In this document: one piece after another, positions 1 to 7,784 of the stretch
Layout of the letters: each line of letters opens with the position of its first letter
Position numbering within the stretch: position 1 is the stretch's first letter
DNA from: Halobellus inordinatus
GTDB taxonomy: Archaea > Halobacteriota > Halobacteria > Halobacteriales > Haloferacaceae
NCBI RefSeq assembly: GCF_024464655.1
Contig: NZ_JANHAV010000005.1
Coordinates: forward strand, 1-64,000
Length of the DNA stretch: 64,000 bases
Reading direction: 5' to 3'
Notes under the pieces: model-generated
Databases searched by the model: none
What the model was told of the DNA's origin: nothing
Seen by the model: the letters and a program-made list of their open reading frames with translations, nothing else
Position numbers and translations under genes: made by a program

Positions 1-127
1 CGGTCCACCAGTCCGATGCTGTGGGACTACCCGTGCCCGAAAGGTCTGGGAGTCCGGTGATTGGACTCCAAACCTGAAACTCCCACCGCTCGGGATTCCT
101 CCGCGTTCACGCGGAGGAGGATGTCAA
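1..127 (+). mobile_element. Right end of a TnpB-type (IS200/IS605-like) element with omega-RNA-like hairpin
   Basis: A perfect 8-bp stem (98-105 with 110-117, loop TTCA) is followed by AGGATGTCAA. This arrangement resembles the 3' ends of haloarchaeal TnpB-only elements, where the end of the element also forms the 3' part of the TnpB guide (omega) RNA. The tnpB gene would lie to the left, outside the window; a frame ending with TGA at 58-60 may be its tail, but 19 codons are too few to tell. The family assignment rests on my memory of such ends, not on a search. The element abuts the lipoprotein gene on the other strand. Confidence 0.5.
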
Positions 128-477
128 GTGCTGATTGTTACCTGGCCGTCGTTGTCGATGCCGATTGTGGTTGCAGAATCGTCGCTCGGGAACGTGTACG
201 TCTCCACGGTCGTGTCCCCGTCGACGGTCACCGCAACCTGGTACTCGCCGTTCTCCGTGAAAGTGTCCAGTTGTGTGTCTGATTCAGCATCGAGCGTACG
301 GCCTGCCGAATACACCAGCTCTTCGCCACTGGTGATTTCCACCACAACCCCGTGACTGGTCTCATCTTGATTGACCAGTTGCATTCTATCTGTCGGGCTA
401 CTGCTATTCTGGAACGCACTACAACCCGCCGTCAGGACTAACGCGCCGACGAACAGGCTGAGCGCAAGTTTTCTCGT
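124..477 (-). CDS. Small lipoprotein, start codon apparently lost, 3' end at a mobile element
   Basis: The minus-strand frame encodes a classic lipoprotein signal: a basic start (R-K), a hydrophobic stretch and the lipobox L-T-A-G-C near position 421, then a Ser/Asp-rich soluble domain of about 95 residues of unknown function. No ATG, GTG or TTG lies between the upstream in-frame stop (505-507) and the signal peptide; the codon where Met should be is ACG (475-477). The first ATG (382-384) would remove the whole signal. The stop codon at 124-126 overlaps the right end of the TnpB-type element, so the C-terminus may be cut short. The protein would be membrane-anchored outside the cell; it may now be a pseudogene. 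Confidence 0.6.
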   Translation of the reverse strand, partial: TRKLALSLFVGALVLTAGCSAFQNSSSPTDRMQLVNQDETSHGVVVEITSGEELVYSAGRTLDAESDTQLDTFTENGEYQVAVTVDGDTTVETYTFPSDDSATTIGIDNDGQVTIST

Positions 478-663
478 TGGACTGCTCTCTGACCTATGCC
501 AATTCTACACGCCCGATCACACCCAGAAATGCTAATATTTCTGGTAGAATTTGGGGACGCACGAAGTGCCAGTCCAGAATATTATGAAAACCTAACGTCA
601 GATGCGGGTTTTCGGTCGAGAATCGGGGTTAGAGAACGGCGCTGTAGCTCACAAGGAAGTTGA

Positions 664-681
664 CACGGGGTGAGCTCCGTG
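664..681 (-). terminator. Hairpin just after the transposase stop
   Basis: A short inverted repeat (CACGG at 664-668 with CCGTG at 677-681, extendable with one mismatch) lies three bases past the stop of the transposase gene. It may end that transcript or be part of the element's terminus. No strong T-run follows, so this is tentative. Confidence 0.25.
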
Positions 682-683
682 AA

Positions 684-2651
684 TCAGCCGTAGTCGACAG
701 CCGTGATTTCACGGCGGAACGGTTTTGACCGGATACGGTAGTCGCCGGCGAGATCCCATCCTCGCCAGATTTTGATCAGCATATCCACGAGGACCCACGC
801 ATTGTACAGGGCGACGGCCCAGAGCCAGAACAGGACCCTGATAGCGTACTTATCGGTGTTCGTGAACGGCATAAAGTTCTGTTTCACGACCCGATAGTCC
901 GTCTCAACGTTCCATCGCTTAGCGTAGTCCTTGAGCTTCTTCTGGACCGATTCGCGTTCATTTGGCACGTCGTGGCTGGTGACGTAGACGAACCACGGCC
1001 CGTCGTAGTCGTCGACGTCGTGGTCCTCGAAATCCTCCAGTTCCAACTGTCCGCTGTCACTGACGAAGTCCTCGAGTGGAGTCTGGCTTTCCGGTAGGCT
1101 GAGGTTCGTTTTGCCTCGCTTCACGCGACGAGCAATCAGGCGCGTCTCGTGGCGGTGCGGATGACTCCTGCTCCTGTTGATCGTGTAGTCTCTTGCCCCA
1201 GTGATTCGCTGTCCACTCAGCCCTTTGATCCAGGTCTTGATTTTGGACCCGCTCATCCGGAACCGACACGTGTAGTCGATTCCCTCCTTCTCGAAGTAAT
1301 TCAGAATCGGTCCAGAGGCGAATGCACTGTCAGCGAAGACCTCTCGAACAGACATAAAGTCTCGAATGAACTCCACGAGATAGTGGACAGCAGCATAGCG
1401 CAACGACCGTTCACGCATTGGGAAAACGACCGGCTTCATCGTCTTGTTGTGCTGGCGGTCGTAGACGCTGATCGTGATGAACTTGTAAGCCTGTTCGCCG
1501 CCTTTCGTCCCGACAGTGCCTTCCGGGAGTTGCGGCTTTCCGTCTTCCCAGTTCTTCGGGTGGAAGACGAAGTCCGTCCCGTCAATAATCACGTCGACGG
1601 GACGGGCAAACATCCCGTTCCGTTTGGCTCGCTTGAGGAAGTTCCGGAAAATCTGCTCGAAGTCCTTCATATAGCCCGTCGCCGAATTCGCGTCGAGAGC
1701 CTCGAAGAACCCCTTTATCGAGATATCGCCCGGTTCATTGTCGAGGTGCGGGTAGATGTGTTCGTACTCTCGCTGCTCTTCGGGACGATCGCGGTCCTCG
1801 ATCATATCGCTACAGCTCGTCTTGTTCGCGCTGGCCTCTGAGAGAATACTGAACAACGAGTCCTGTGGATGGGTGATTCTCGCTTGATCCCGTTCGTCTC
1901 GGACGGCATCGAACTCGCCTACGAGCTGGCGATAGGCCCTTCGGACCTCTTCGTTCGATACTGGTGCTTCCTTCCGCAGGGCCATCGCATCTGGATTTTC
2001 AGTTGCTGCCAGACCGAATTCCTTAGCCAGCGGTCGTCGGAACCCATTTACTGACTGTTCGATCCGGTCGAGCGTGCCGGGGGTTACCCGTTGTGTACAG
2101 AATCTACCAATAGCACCCCGGCTTGGTGCCGTTGCGTAGGGATCGTTCTGGTCTGCCTCGAATCCCATCGGTTCGAGTTCGCCCTCAAAGTGCTGGAGGA
2201 ATCGTACGAGATCAGCACGTGAATCGAGTCCCGGATGCAGACATTTCGCGTAATAGGCCCGACAGAGGGCGTCAATATTGGTTCCTCTACTCTTTTGGCT
2301 CCCGCCCTTGAGCTCCGGCTCGAAAGCACTCATCGGATAGTCAGCAGCGATATCGAATACACGCCGATCTAACTTCTCCAGAAGTTCGTTCTGCTGACGG
2401 GGAGTTAGATCCTCGAACGTAGCCTCGTTGTCGGCATCTGGTGCTACTTGCTTGAATGCAGGTATCGTCGCTGTGCCTACCGTCCGGGCCTCATCATAGG
2501 CGGTCTCAAAATCACGATCGTCGTCGTTGTCATCGTAGAAAATGCAGTCTATCTCAAGACTGCCGTCTTCAGCTACCGTAATCGTCGACAGAGGATAGAT
2601 CTCGCGCTGGCTACCGTTCCGATGGCGGCGGCGCGAAGACTTCACAGTCAC
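684..2651 (-). CDS. Long DDE transposase-like protein (IS4-superfamily type)
   Basis: The 655-residue protein has a DDE nuclease core in its C-terminal half: first Asp in DVIIDGTDF, second Asp in VFADSAF, and Glu in WNVETDYRVVKQ, the arrangement of IS4-superfamily transposases. The N-terminal 330 residues are an extra region with charged helices, longer than usual for haloarchaeal IS proteins of about 400 residues. The start is GTG at 2651. A small palindrome (2657-2670, ATCACC-TT-GGTGAT) sits just upstream and could be an operator. I found no clear terminal inverted repeats or target duplication, so it could be an intact insertion sequence of an unassigned family or a stranded transposase gene. 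Confidence 0.75.
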   Translation of the reverse strand: MTVKSSRRRHRNGSQREIYPLSTITVAEDGSLEIDCIFYDDNDDDRDFETAYDEARTVGTATIPAFKQVAPDADNEATFEDLTPRQQNELLEKLDRRVFDIAADYPMSAFEPELKGGSQKSRGTNIDALCRAYYAKCLHPGLDSRADLVRFLQHFEGELEPMGFEADQNDPYATAPSRGAIGRFCTQRVTPGTLDRIEQSVNGFRRPLAKEFGLAATENPDAMALRKEAPVSNEEVRRAYRQLVGEFDAVRDERDQARITHPQDSLFSILSEASANKTSCSDMIEDRDRPEEQREYEHIYPHLDNEPGDISIKGFFEALDANSATGYMKDFEQIFRNFLKRAKRNGMFARPVDVIIDGTDFVFHPKNWEDGKPQLPEGTVGTKGGEQAYKFITISVYDRQHNKTMKPVVFPMRERSLRYAAVHYLVEFIRDFMSVREVFADSAFASGPILNYFEKEGIDYTCRFRMSGSKIKTWIKGLSGQRITGARDYTINRSRSHPHRHETRLIARRVKRGKTNLSLPESQTPLEDFVSDSGQLELEDFEDHDVDDYDGPWFVYVTSHDVPNERESVQKKLKDYAKRWNVETDYRVVKQNFMPFTNTDKYAIRVLFWLWAVALYNAWVLVDMLIKIWRGWDLAGDYRIRSKPFRREITAVDYG

Positions 2652-2902
2652 CGGTAATCACCTTGGTGATGTGAGTGAAATAATAGAGGCCGGTGTACAG
2701 TCATTATAGATTTGAGTACACTGACTGAGTATAAAATCCGTGGTCAAATCTAAGACAACATATTACTCAGCTTAGCACGTTGAAATTAGAGTACGATGTG
2801 GTTGGGGAGACAGATTCTGTCAAATACGAACTTCCCAACGGTAGTGTGCGAGGCTGAACCAGTAACAAAGTTTTGTACCCTGAACTACCTATCTTTGATC
2901 TA

Positions 2903-3550
2903 ATGGTGGTCGTTGACTTTGAAGACGGGATTCCGTTACCGATCGGGACCCAACTGAACACACCGGGCAGAAGAGTCCACGCAAATCCACTTATACGTCT
3001 ATTGGCGGACGATATTGAGGTTCATTCCTCGACTAAGAGCGGGTGGCCCACAATTATTCTCGGGGAGCAAGATGATTCTCGAATCGGGGTCGCAGTGGAC
3101 TATCCTGGAGACTGGCACGAAGGCCCAATTGACGAGATCAATATTGTCCTCACGGAGGATCAGAACTGGTCAGCCGTCGTCGCCTATCGGAACCAGACCA
3201 CTGCTATAGAGGACGGAAATTATGAAATTGACAATTATGAGGGCTACGAACTCCACGAGTGGAATCCTGAGACCCACCCAGAGGTTATTGAGGACTGCGT
3301 TGACCGAGAGGTAACACCGATATTCTATACAGCAGATGCACCTGACAGCTACAACGCTCATACCTACCAGTTGGCCAACTCATACAGGACACTCAAGAGG
3401 ATGTTCGGACTCTCTCGCTACTCCCAAATAGAGGATCGGCAAGAACGGTTGTATACTCTTGTAGTCCCTCAGGACGTCCGATGGGAGAAGGAAGACAGGA
3501 GTATGCAAAAATTAGCGAAAGATATCCTGAATCAGGATTCTGACTCATAG
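2903..3550 (+). CDS. Hypothetical protein
   Basis: This 215-residue acidic protein has no motif I recognise, no signal peptide and no membrane segment. I chose the ATG at 2903 because the protein then begins with a hydrophobic strand (MVVVDFEDG); a TTG 30 bases upstream is possible. The gene is AT-rich compared with the haloarchaeal core, like its neighbours up to 7.1 kb, which suggests horizontal transfer. It lies alone between a transposase and the membrane-protein gene on the other strand, so it may be cargo of the island. Confidence 0.6.
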   Translation: MVVVDFEDGIPLPIGTQLNTPGRRVHANPLIRLLADDIEVHSSTKSGWPTIILGEQDDSRIGVAVDYPGDWHEGPIDEINIVLTEDQNWSAVVAYRNQTTAIEDGNYEIDNYEGYELHEWNPETHPEVIEDCVDREVTPIFYTADAPDSYNAHTYQLANSYRTLKRMFGLSRYSQIEDRQERLYTLVVPQDVRWEKEDRSMQKLAKDILNQDSDS

Positions 3551-3684
3551 AATACCTTTCACATCATATAGAAATCGCTCAGTATAGGCAGACGTTCTAT
3601 CAAATCGGATCGTCATTTTCTCGAGATCTGTTAGGAACGAGTTTCTGAATCGCAGAGTGGATTCAGCAATAAGCCTGTGAAACG

Positions 3685-4158
3685 CTATGTGGAGAGCACA
3701 ATTAGTCCTAACAAGGATCCAAATGATGCACACATTATCATAATAATTCGGAATATCCACCTATCTATAGCTTTAAGCTCATTCTTATTTTCCTCACTTG
3801 CCGCTTGATATATCCCTACTAATTCTTCAAGAGCCGAATCCCTTGGGATAGCATTCATCTCGGCTGTGACCTCCCGATCAAGACCAAACCCCCAATGTTC
3901 ACCAAAGCCTTTGTACTTCACTACAGCCAGCACAATAGCCGCCACCTCCAATCCAATTGGAAGTAACAATTCAGAAAATCCGATGGGTAGTTGTGCTTGC
4001 AAAGTCACTCCGGCAATAGCTATTAATATACTGAGAAGAATTATGTTAAGCCTCGCAACCCTCAGGAGAGATAGCCGTCTTTGTCGTAAAGTCTGAAGCT
4101 GCTGTTTGTGCGTAGCTAATACGGCCTCAAGAATCAGTTCACTATTATCTCCATCCAT
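3685..4158 (-). CDS. Three-helix membrane protein, SLATT-like layout
   Basis: The 157-residue protein starts with a charged amphipathic helix, then two adjacent membrane helices (about residues 36-56 and 64-82), a soluble stretch of about 50 residues and a third membrane helix at the C-terminus (about 133-155). This layout resembles SLATT-type membrane effectors found beside nucleotide-signalling defence genes, but I see no diagnostic motif, so that link is inference. The gene is AT-rich and lies about 200 bases downstream of the DUF6414 gene on the same strand, so it may belong to the same operon and be its membrane partner. Confidence 0.6.
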   Translation of the reverse strand: MDGDNSELILEAVLATHKQQLQTLRQRRLSLLRVARLNIILLSILIAIAGVTLQAQLPIGFSELLLPIGLEVAAIVLAVVKYKGFGEHWGFGLDREVTAEMNAIPRDSALEELVGIYQAASEENKNELKAIDRWIFRIIMIMCASFGSLLGLIVLST

Positions 4159-4357
4159 ATGTCATATTTTCCCGGTGAGTAAAAAACAGTATTACGAAAA
4201 TTAGGCTTGTTCTATTGGCTGATTCCCCATCTTACCGCGTGGAATTAATACCGTGATGAGAGTCCTATGACATCCCGACACATAGATTACCCAGCATCGC
4301 ACGTTGACGTAAGCGGTGATGATGCCGATTATGGACTACACAGACCAACCTGTCTTC

Positions 4358-5728
4358 TCACCAGTAGACTGCAACAAAATTTGTTTCCAGGTATATCTTA
4401 TTTGACTTCCCATCTGATGATCCGCTCGGGTAGTCGCCCTCGAATGAAGATGAGTCAAGGAAATCCGCACGTTTTCGAGGAATGTTTTCCAAACCATACG
4501 CCTCTAAATCTGATTCCGATAGTTCGGATGCAAGGGAAACCTCCACTCGTTGAAGAAGGGCCTCTTTAGCTTCATGGGACTCATTCTTAAGAGATGAATC
4601 GATTTCGTCTAAGACCGTGCTAACCGTTTCTGGAGGAAAACTACGGTCGGCCTCCGATTCAAGCCAGTTCAAATAATCGCAGACCGAGTCTTCGAAGTCC
4701 TCTGATCCACTTGTGGATTCTTCATTCGACTCTTGGAACTCGGAAGGAAGATCTTCGATATCGCTCGCTGTTTCAGGGAAAACAGTGCTAAGTATATCGA
4801 CTAATTTGAGCGGACTCCAGTCAGAATTCGGCTCGGGATTATCAAGACGACCATAAATTGTAAACTCATTCTCACTGAACAGAACACGGGATGGTTCCTG
4901 CCAAAGATTATCCTCATCGATGAACCCCGCAAGGTATAGCTTGTCGGTATCTACGTTATGCTCTTCTGCCCAATCATTAGCGACGATGATTCTGTTTACT
5001 TTCTCACTATCTTCCGATTCCATCTCTTCTTTATATACGCCATAATTGGAAACTTCGCATTCAATTGGAATTAGGCCTGCCATCAGAATTTCCATTAATT
5101 CCAAAACCATCGCGATCTCGTCAGCTGAGACTCCTTGTTGTTGGAGTTTTTGCCTAAACTCTTCCTCAGAGGAGAATGATTCCACTATATCTTCAAACGC
5201 ATCAAATATTAGGAAATATTCATATATCTCTGAGCTTTTTAGTGTCGCATCGAGCTCAACTAAGCTTCCTCGTAAAAGCTCCTGAGTTTGAGGGGTTCCG
5301 CTTAGTTCAGTAGATTCTATATCTGTGGCAACGGGGGCGGCAACGTCGGTACTCGGCCGTGTATCTCTATGATCAGATATATCCAAGTCGTTCTTCCTGA
5401 TTTCGTACAACTCCTTAAAATTCGATTGAACTACATACCGCTGGACGGTTTCATTAGTTTCAGATTCATTACTCCCAACGGAGGCACCAATCGGCCCTAA
5501 GGAACCTTTTATGCTTGAAGAGATACGTTGCTTCTTACTTGTTGTTTGTTGCTGCGTAATCCCACCTGTAGTAGAGGATAGTAAGCTGATTAGTGCAGTC
5601 TGGTCAAGATATACGAACTCTTTAAGTTCTGGATAAGAAGCCCAACCAAGCCGCTCGGCGGCGTTATTTTTTCTTCTGACACCCCACCAGTAGACTGCCT
5701 CAACTGCTCTCGTAATTCCACCGATCAT
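4358..5728 (-). CDS. DUF6414-like protein
   Basis: The 456-residue soluble protein contains the segment F-V-Y-L-D-Q-T-A-L-I-S-L-L-S near residue 38, followed by a Gly/Gln-rich stretch. That resembles the start of the DUF6414 family as I remember it, proteins often found among accessory genes. The middle is helical and very acidic; the C-terminus ends in short strands. No enzyme motif is evident. The start ATG overlaps the stop of the AAA+ ATPase by four bases (ATGA), so the two are translationally coupled, and DUF6414 is probably the partner or substrate of the ATPase. Confidence 0.65.
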   Translation of the reverse strand: MIGGITRAVEAVYWWGVRRKNNAAERLGWASYPELKEFVYLDQTALISLLSSTTGGITQQQTTSKKQRISSSIKGSLGPIGASVGSNESETNETVQRYVVQSNFKELYEIRKNDLDISDHRDTRPSTDVAAPVATDIESTELSGTPQTQELLRGSLVELDATLKSSEIYEYFLIFDAFEDIVESFSSEEEFRQKLQQQGVSADEIAMVLELMEILMAGLIPIECEVSNYGVYKEEMESEDSEKVNRIIVANDWAEEHNVDTDKLYLAGFIDEDNLWQEPSRVLFSENEFTIYGRLDNPEPNSDWSPLKLVDILSTVFPETASDIEDLPSEFQESNEESTSGSEDFEDSVCDYLNWLESEADRSFPPETVSTVLDEIDSSLKNESHEAKEALLQRVEVSLASELSESDLEAYGLENIPRKRADFLDSSSFEGDYPSGSSDGKSNKIYLETNFVAVYW

Positions 5729-6912
5729 AATTGATCGGCTCTCCTCTCATAGCTAATTATCAGATCAGTCATCGTTATCTGTTCTCGTCCCGCATTTACA
5801 CTAATTATCCCTGCCTCGTTTAACAGAGACTCTAAATCGGCTCCATTCCAACCTTCTGTCATTGAGGCAATTTCTCCTGCATCTACCGAATCTGCTACTT
5901 CATATTCCTGTCGTAGTGAATTGAATATCTCAGCCCGTCCTTGAGAGTCTGGGATTTCAAATTTCACCTTCCAATCTAAGCGTCCAGGTCGCAGCAAGGC
6001 TTCATCAATATCATCCACCCGGTTTGTTGATCCTATAACCAACAATCCTTCTGATGCCTTATCCACGCCGTCCATCAGCGACAACAGTTGCGCTACAACA
6101 CGATTTCCAAATTGCTGGTTTGGTCCGTCACCTCGCTTACTCCCTAAACTGTCAATCTCGTCGAAGAACAAAATTGAAGGTTCATTATTTTTAGCATCCT
6201 GAAAAAGCGCGCGAAGTATCTCCTCTGTATCGCCAACCCACTTCGTAACGATCTCGGGTCCACGTATTCTGTAAAAATTAGCGTTGGACTCCGATGCTAA
6301 AATCTTAGCAAAAAACGTCTTGCCTGTGCCTGGCTTCCCATAAAAAAGAGCACCTAATTTTGGTTCGGTGCCAACCTGTTCAAGTTTATCACGACTATTC
6401 AGCATCAGATCGACTCGTTTCTGGACGTGCTCAAGTTGCTCCCACATCCCTCCAAAATCCTCAAAGCCGACGGTGAGCTCTTCAGAAGAGAATCTAAGGT
6501 CGTCGACATACTCATTAATATCTGTTTTCTCCGGAATTAGTGAATCTCTCTGAATAGGAGACGGATTGATACAGTCCTCTATTATGGCCCTGTCAGATAT
6601 TTCAACTGTGTTGTCTTCCTTAACAGTAACTCCGTCTCCAATATCATAAACGGATAGCCGGCCACCAACATCTACGACTGCACGTTCATCAAGAACCTTC
6701 TTGACAACGCCAATAGTATTGCCACGGTCGCCACCAACAGGATCAATTATCGCCTCAACCTCATTATGCCGGTTAACGAGTATTGCATTCCCGCTATCAG
6801 GTGAAAGATCGTCCGGACATTCCAAGACATCAATACCACCGGTACCCCACTCAACCAACAGCAGATCTACTTCACCATCACTTACTACCCTGGCTACAAT
6901 TGCATATCTCAT
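5725..6912 (-). CDS. AAA+ ATPase of the PAN/Cdc48 class
   Basis: The 395-residue protein carries one AAA+ module after a beta-rich N-domain of about 140 residues. Visible motifs are Walker A GKPGTGKT (192-199), an aromatic pore-loop W-V-G (225-227), Walker B ILFFDE (to 252), sensor-1 Asn (about 297) and the paired arginines of LLRPGR (308, 311). These are the parts of a ring-shaped protein unfoldase. The C-terminus (DQL) is not the HbYX tail that docks PAN on the proteasome, so it probably serves another partner. It sits between a 67-residue protein (3 bases upstream) and DUF6414 (4-base overlap). The gene is AT-rich, unlike the cellular cdc48 at 40.1 kb, which points to transfer. Confidence 0.85.
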   Translation of the reverse strand: MRYAIVARVVSDGEVDLLLVEWGTGGIDVLECPDDLSPDSGNAILVNRHNEVEAIIDPVGGDRGNTIGVVKKVLDERAVVDVGGRLSVYDIGDGVTVKEDNTVEISDRAIIEDCINPSPIQRDSLIPEKTDINEYVDDLRFSSEELTVGFEDFGGMWEQLEHVQKRVDLMLNSRDKLEQVGTEPKLGALFYGKPGTGKTFFAKILASESNANFYRIRGPEIVTKWVGDTEEILRALFQDAKNNEPSILFFDEIDSLGSKRGDGPNQQFGNRVVAQLLSLMDGVDKASEGLLVIGSTNRVDDIDEALLRPGRLDWKVKFEIPDSQGRAEIFNSLRQEYEVADSVDAGEIASMTEGWNGADLESLLNEAGIISVNAGREQITMTDLIISYERRADQL

Positions 6913-6915
6913 AAA

Positions 6916-7116
6916 TCACTCATCTTCACAGACAGTTTCTCTCAGCTCTTTCAACAACTGAGGGTGGTTTTCCTCAAGAATCTCGAGATCTGTGGGCAAC
7001 TCATCATTAATTCGAGAACGGATTTCGGAGATCGCTTGGTATCGGCGGTTTTGATTCTCTTCATCCGCAAGCAATTCTCTATCTCTTTCTGTAAGCAGTG
7101 CTCGGGTCCGTCCCAT
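6916..7116 (-). CDS. Small conserved haloarchaeal protein, possible regulator
   Basis: The protein starts with MGRTRALLTERDRELLAD and is almost entirely helical and charged; an ATG 24 bases upstream (7140) would add eight residues, but the internal start fits homologues I remember. Proteins like this are scattered over haloarchaeal genomes without a known function. The size and the Arg-rich N-terminus would suit a DNA-binding regulator, which is inference. It leads the AAA+/DUF6414 operon, three bases ahead of the ATPase gene, and lies next to the paired direct repeats that could be its operator. Confidence 0.6.
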   Translation of the reverse strand: MGRTRALLTERDRELLADEENQNRRYQAISEIRSRINDELPTDLEILEENHPQLLKELRETVCEDE

Positions 7117-7171
7117 CTTAGTTTGCCTATCTGGACACATTGACTTCCAATTACCGCTCCCGTCTGTAATA

Positions 7172-7202
7172 GTTAACCCATATGTGAACGTTAACCCATA
7201 TG
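7172..7202. promoter_or_regulatory. Paired direct repeats between two divergent operons
   Basis: The 13-mer GTTAACCCATATG occurs twice, at 7172-7184 and 7190-7202, 18 bases apart. It lies upstream of both the leftward AAA+/DUF6414 operon and the rightward RAMP operon, and an AT-rich TATA-like stretch (CTTTAATG, about 7208-7215) follows on the plus side. Two same-facing sites about two helical turns apart suit a dimeric regulator that controls both operons. Confidence 0.5.
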
Positions 7203-7254
7203 CAAACCTTTAATGTGGTTGGAAAATACAGTTGTTCCTAAGAAGCGCGGGATA

Positions 7255-7317
7255 CCGGCCAGAAACTGGCCGGAGCGTGCTGGAACACGCCCGACCGTGC
7301 TTCCCGGTAAGGAAGCA
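7255..7317 (+). ncRNA. Three consecutive hairpins in the leader of the RAMP operon
   Basis: Three perfect stems follow each other: CCGGCC/GGCCGG (7255-7260, 7268-7273), GCGTG/CACGC (7275-7279, 7286-7290) and TGCTTCC/GGAAGCA (7298-7304, 7311-7317). The last stem ends on the A of the first start codon, so it could hide that start from the ribosome. It may be a translation-control leader or a structured RNA bound by the RAMP proteins encoded just downstream, where no CRISPR array is present. The role is inference; the pairing is visible. Confidence 0.45.
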
Positions 7318-7658
7318 TGTCAATGAAGACGTCCGCCGGACTTGAGAATTCCGGCACGGATAGCGAAGAGAGTCGGACAAACAACGACGAAGAGGACGGC
7401 GACGTTTCACGCCGCCAGTTCCTCGGCGCTGCAGCTGCACTGTCGGTTCTTGGTTCTGCCCCAAGCAATACAGCCACCAGTTCGAGTGAGCCAGAACAGT
7501 CCGAAGAAGAGCTCTGTGCTGATATCTACGAAGAGCAGATCATCCCTGCCCGAACTCACCTAATCGCCATCAAAGGTGAAGGGGCGGAACCGGCCAAAGC
7601 AGAACTGGAAGAAGCGGTGCGCCGGCTTGAGGCATTCTTGGAGGGCTCCGATGCCTGA
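7317..7658 (+). CDS. Small protein with Tat-type signal
   Basis: This 113-residue protein has a twin-arginine motif S-R-R-Q-F-L-G (about residues 31-37) followed by a hydrophobic stretch, as in Tat-exported proteins, but after an unusually long 30-residue polar lead. The rest is a Ser/Glu-rich linker and a charged helix. Its first gene position in a cytoplasmic RAMP operon is unexpected; the stretch may instead be a hydrophobic helix that tethers the protein. It overlaps the next gene by eight bases. A second ATG at 7323 would give almost the same protein. Confidence 0.6.
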   Translation: MSMKTSAGLENSGTDSEESRTNNDEEDGDVSRRQFLGAAAALSVLGSAPSNTATSSSEPEQSEEELCADIYEEQIIPARTHLIAIKGEGAEPAKAELEEAVRRLEAFLEGSDA

Positions 7659-7779
7659 GCCGCGCGTGACCGCCCGCATCGTCCGAACTGAGGACGGTGA
7701 AACGTACCCTGAGTACTGCGTCGGCGGCGTCGGCTATGGTAGTCTCGACGCGCTCGAAATGGCTCTCAAGGACCGATAA
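7651..7779 (+). CDS. 42-residue protein in the RAMP operon
   Basis: The reading frame begins ATG-CCT-GAG inside the end of the previous gene and stops five bases before the Cas7-like gene. The protein has two short strands with a Gly-rich turn (VGGVGYGSLDAL). The overlap and spacing argue that it is really translated. I do not recognise it; it could be a small subunit of the complex encoded downstream. Confidence 0.5.
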   Translation: MPEPRVTARIVRTEDGETYPEYCVGGVGYGSLDALEMALKDR

Positions 7780-7784
7780 CGCCG

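Noticed and set aside
5725-6912. Island AAA+ ATPase as the cellular PAN proteasome activator
   Set aside because: It lacks the HbYX C-terminus, is AT-rich and sits in an accessory operon; it is better seen as a specialised unfoldase.
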